From NCBI RefSeq assembly GCF_001541345.2, contig NZ_LMVL02000002.1, positions 992,001-1,056,000 of the forward strand: a DNA stretch of 64,000 bases, written 5' to 3'. The stretch comes from Gillisella vitis. Lineage in GTDB: Bacteria; Pseudomonadota; Alphaproteobacteria; Rhizobiales; Rhizobiaceae. The notes under the pieces are model-generated. The model ran no database searches and had not been told where the DNA came from. It worked only from the letters and a program-made list of their open reading frames with translations. The translations under genes were made by a program, and so were the position numbers. Shown piece after piece: positions 61,919 to 64,000 of this stretch (position 1 is its first letter; the number at the start of each line of letters is the position of its first letter).

Positions 61919-61939
61919 TATTTCAAGAGGGAAGCAGCC

Positions 61940-62428
61940 ATGACTGAAGATAGCGACATTACCCTGCCAAGACCAACGATGGTCAGCATTCGCAATGCTC
62001 AACCCGGCGACCTGCCGGAGTTGAATGAGATGATTGCGGCGTTGGCCGCCCATCACGGCGATGCCTCGGACATGACTCCGCAAACACTGAAGCGCGACCT
62101 GTTCGGCCCGATGCCGTGGATCACAGCGCTGGTGGCCGATGGTGGTGAACAGTTGATCGGCTACGCCATTCTGATGCCGCTTTACAGGGCTCATGAAGGC
62201 AAGCGGGGCATGGAACTGCTGCATCTCTACGTGCGCGATGGCCAGCGGGGAAATGGCATCGGCCAACACCTGATAGCCCGCGCCCGTGACGTGGCGCGCC
62301 AGTCCGGCTGCGATTACCTCTCGGTGTCCGCCGCCACCGGCAATTTCGCCGCCCATCGCTTCTACGAGCAGATGGACTTCTCCGCCCGGCCTGTAACCGG
62401 CATGCGCTACATTCAGGCGCTGGCCTGA
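61940..62428 (+). CDS. GNAT N-acetyltransferase under attenuator control
   Basis: A 162-residue GNAT enzyme. The acetyl-CoA loop is RDGQRGNGIGQHLI (about 98-111), preceded by the strand MELLHLYV and followed by NFAAHRFYEQMDF. GAGGGA is 8 bases before the ATG. The upstream leader peptide and competing hairpins suggest induction when translation of the leader stalls. Substrate unknown: an amino acid, polyamine or antibiotic are all possible. Confidence 0.85.
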   Translation: MTEDSDITLPRPTMVSIRNAQPGDLPELNEMIAALAAHHGDASDMTPQTLKRDLFGPMPWITALVADGGEQLIGYAILMPLYRAHEGKRGMELLHLYVRDGQRGNGIGQHLIARARDVARQSGCDYLSVSAATGNFAAHRFYEQMDFSARPVTGMRYIQALA

Positions 62429-62529
62429 CAGCCGTTACCCGACATTCATAGGCCGAAAACGGCATGCCTGGAGCAAGCCCGGCCTTCTATATTAGACCTT
62501 CTTGAAGAAGGTGAAAGTGACGATATCGC

Positions 62530-62802
62530 ATGACTTCGGCAATGCTCAAGAAAACAGACCAGATAAGGGTTCAGACACTCGCCATGGAAAACCGGCGGAT
62601 CGAAAGCGCCATCCGCAGCCTGCTGGATCGGCATTCCGACCCGGCCTTGCATCGCTGGGTGCGCGAAACCGTGGGGGCATTTGAGGCGCGGCTGGCCGGT
62701 ATCGTCGATCCGCACGAGCGCGACCAGGCCCGCCATGCGGCCCTGGTGCTGATCAGGACGACATTGCAGGAATGGTCGAGAAACCCGGTTTCGCAGCACT
62801 GA
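62530..62802 (+). CDS. Small hypothetical protein, 90 residues
   Basis: A charged, helical protein (ENRRIESAIRSLLDRHSDPALHRWVRETVGAFEARL) with GC-rich third positions like real genes here. Unrecognised family. The start at 62530 is uncertain; ACCTTCTTGAAGAAGGT (62496-62512) is a palindrome just upstream whose right half (AAGAAGG) is Shine-Dalgarno-like and could be masked. No signal peptide. Confidence 0.55.
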   Translation: MTSAMLKKTDQIRVQTLAMENRRIESAIRSLLDRHSDPALHRWVRETVGAFEARLAGIVDPHERDQARHAALVLIRTTLQEWSRNPVSQH

Positions 62803-62854
62803 CCTCGGGTTCCCAACTTTGAAACTGCAGGCGTCTGCGGGTCAAAAAACCATT

Positions 62855-63775
62855 TTACTTCGCTGGAATGGCTTTCAGATAGGCGGCAATCGCTGCGCGG
62901 TCTTCGGCTGGCAGTTCGGCCAGGTTTTTCTGCACCTCGACCATCGAGCCGCCCACACTGTCGAAATCGGGGGTGAATCCGGTTTCCAGATAGCTGGCGA
63001 TTTCGTCTTTTGACCATTTACCCATGCTGTCGGAGCCGGGGGTGATATCGGGGATGCGGCCTTCGCCTTCGGGGTTCGGTCCACCGGCCAGCCATTCATC
63101 CGCCTTCAGCCCGCCGATCACGTTGCGAGGTGTGTGGCATTCGCCGCAATGGCCGGGGCCTTCGACCAGATATTGGCCGCGCTGGATCTGCGCATCCGCA
63201 GAGGCCAAAGTGACGCGGGGTTTATCGTTTAGAAACAGCAGTTTCCAGCCGGTCAGCGCAAGGCGCTGGTTGAAGGGAAAGCCCAGCTCATGCGGCGGCG
63301 CGACATTGCCGCTGACGGGCAGGGTTTTCAGATAGCCATAGAGATCGGCGACATCCTGCGGCTTCATCCGCGCATAGGATGTGTAGGGAAAGGCCGGATA
63401 AAGGTTTTCGCCGGAAGGACCGATCCCACGGGTGACGGCATCGCCAAATTCCGCCAGCGTCCATTCGCCGATCCCGGCCTTCGGGTCCGGCGAAATATTG
63501 GGAACATGAAACGTGCCGAACTGGGTTTTCAGCGCCACGCCACCGGTGAGCAGCAGGCGCGCATCGCCGGTCGCCCCAGGGGCGGCATGGCAGCTGGAAC
63601 AGCCGCCAGCAAAAAACATCCGTTTGCCATTGGTAAGGTCGGGTGTCGTCGTCGCGGCCCAGACGGCAGCGGGCTGGCGGTGCGGTGCGACGGCAAAAAC
63701 ATAGGTGCCGACCAGTGCTACACCCAAGACGAGTGCCGCCGCGATGCCGAATTTTGCCGTTCCAGCCATGCTCAT
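62855..63775 (-). CDS. Diheme cytochrome c
   Basis: A 306-residue membrane-anchored or exported cytochrome with an N-terminal hydrophobic segment (about 8-30) and two heme sites, CSSCH and CGECH. Likely Met axial ligands are in the ARMKPQD and SMVEV regions. The layout matches two-domain cytochromes that pass electrons from periplasmic dehydrogenases. Start ATG 63775 or 63769. It lies 63 bases downstream of the cytochrome c'-type gene, probably one operon. No dehydrogenase partner is visible inside the window. Confidence 0.87.
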   Translation of the reverse strand: MSMAGTAKFGIAAALVLGVALVGTYVFAVAPHRQPAAVWAATTTPDLTNGKRMFFAGGCSSCHAAPGATGDARLLLTGGVALKTQFGTFHVPNISPDPKAGIGEWTLAEFGDAVTRGIGPSGENLYPAFPYTSYARMKPQDVADLYGYLKTLPVSGNVAPPHELGFPFNQRLALTGWKLLFLNDKPRVTLASADAQIQRGQYLVEGPGHCGECHTPRNVIGGLKADEWLAGGPNPEGEGRIPDITPGSDSMGKWSKDEIASYLETGFTPDFDSVGGSMVEVQKNLAELPAEDRAAIAAYLKAIPAK

Positions 63776-63838
63776 CCCCAATTTCTTTATATATCAAACC
63801 CGCCCGGTTGCCCGGACAGGTCTCTTCATGGGATGAAA

Positions 63839-64000
63839 TTATTTCTTCAGCCTGAACGTCTGGTGGCAATCGCCACAGGTGCCGCCAATGCTCTTCAGCG
63901 CGGCGCCAACGCCAGCCTGATCGGCGGGCAGGGTGGCGAGCTGCGTGGCGGCGGCGGTTTCAAGCGCCTTGGCCTTGGTCTTGAAGGTGGCCGGGTCTTC
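63839..64000 (-). CDS. Cytochrome c'/c556-type protein, 5' end outside window
   Basis: The last 53 codons of a small cytochrome with its heme motif, CGDCHQTFRLKK, at the very C-terminus, as in class II cytochromes (c', c556). The visible part before it is an Ala-rich helix (ALETAAATQLATLP). The upstream part lies beyond 64000. Same strand as the diheme cytochrome gene. Confidence 0.85.
   Translation of the reverse strand, partial: EDPATFKTKAKALETAAATQLATLPADQAGVGAALKSIGGTCGDCHQTFRLKK

Overview
The window reads as chromosomal DNA of an alphaproteobacterium of the Rhizobiaceae (Agrobacterium/Allorhizobium/Rhizobium type). This is inference from protein character (OhrR/Ohr pair, rhizobial-type asparaginase II, HWE/HisKA_2 kinase, several chemoreceptors, SPINDLY-type glycosyltransferases), a GC-rich composition with strong G/C third positions, and short palindromic intergenic repeats of the kind rhizobia carry. 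There are no rRNA, tRNA, CRISPR or complete transposon sequences that I can see.

Layout. 1-8.9 kb: end of a quinone oxidoreductase gene, a possible tiny ORF, then three consecutive genes holding four TPR/GT41 (O-GlcNAc-transferase-like) modules. 9.1-12.8 kb: asparaginase II, a DeoR regulator divergent from a small DUF4406-like gene, a lipoprotein and a DUF5666-like exported protein. 12.9-22.2 kb: EptA-type phosphoethanolamine transferase, GNAT, GST, DUF2087 protein, gamma-glutamyltranspeptidase, and a MarR regulator divergent from a DHA2 efflux pump with a twin operator, then an exported protein of unknown function. 22.2-27.6 kb: nitroreductase, SNase-like nuclease, two small Ser/Thr-rich proteins, two tandem L,D-transpeptidases, OhrR/Ohr. 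27.9-32.9 kb: DUF2199 and Imm40-like genes, a histidine kinase/response regulator pair separated by a palindromic element, a P-loop kinase, a methyltransferase and pyrE. 33-44.6 kb: two tandem dCache chemoreceptors, a DUF2267/2780-like protein, a HerA-like ATPase, an accessory TIR-domain operon, and a third chemoreceptor. 44.9-50.9 kb: UppP, then a xylose-type ABC transporter (XylF-XylH-XylG order) divergent from a ROK regulator. 50.9-52.8 kb: Phd/PemK-type toxin-antitoxin pair and a solo HsdR_N-like nuclease. 52.8-58 kb: iron-type ABC transporter with two tandem binding proteins, divergent from a methyltransferase. 58-61.5 kb: a more AT-rich patch with LysR, MFS and a stand-alone thioester-reductase-like protein. 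61.8-64 kb: a GNAT gene behind what looks like a complete ribosome-mediated attenuator with a 17-residue leader peptide, a small conserved-looking protein, and two cytochrome c genes, the last cut by the window end.

The most distinctive points are (i) the leader-peptide attenuator in front of a GNAT acetyltransferase, (ii) the TIR / zinc-ribbon / helical-protein operon as a candidate defence system, (iii) the four-module GT41 cluster with a fused double enzyme, and (iv) two families of dispersed palindromes whose copies differ by compensatory base changes. Several divergent promoters carry visible inverted-repeat operators next to the matching regulator gene (DeoR, MarR, OhrR, ROK). No function is claimed where only a shape is visible.
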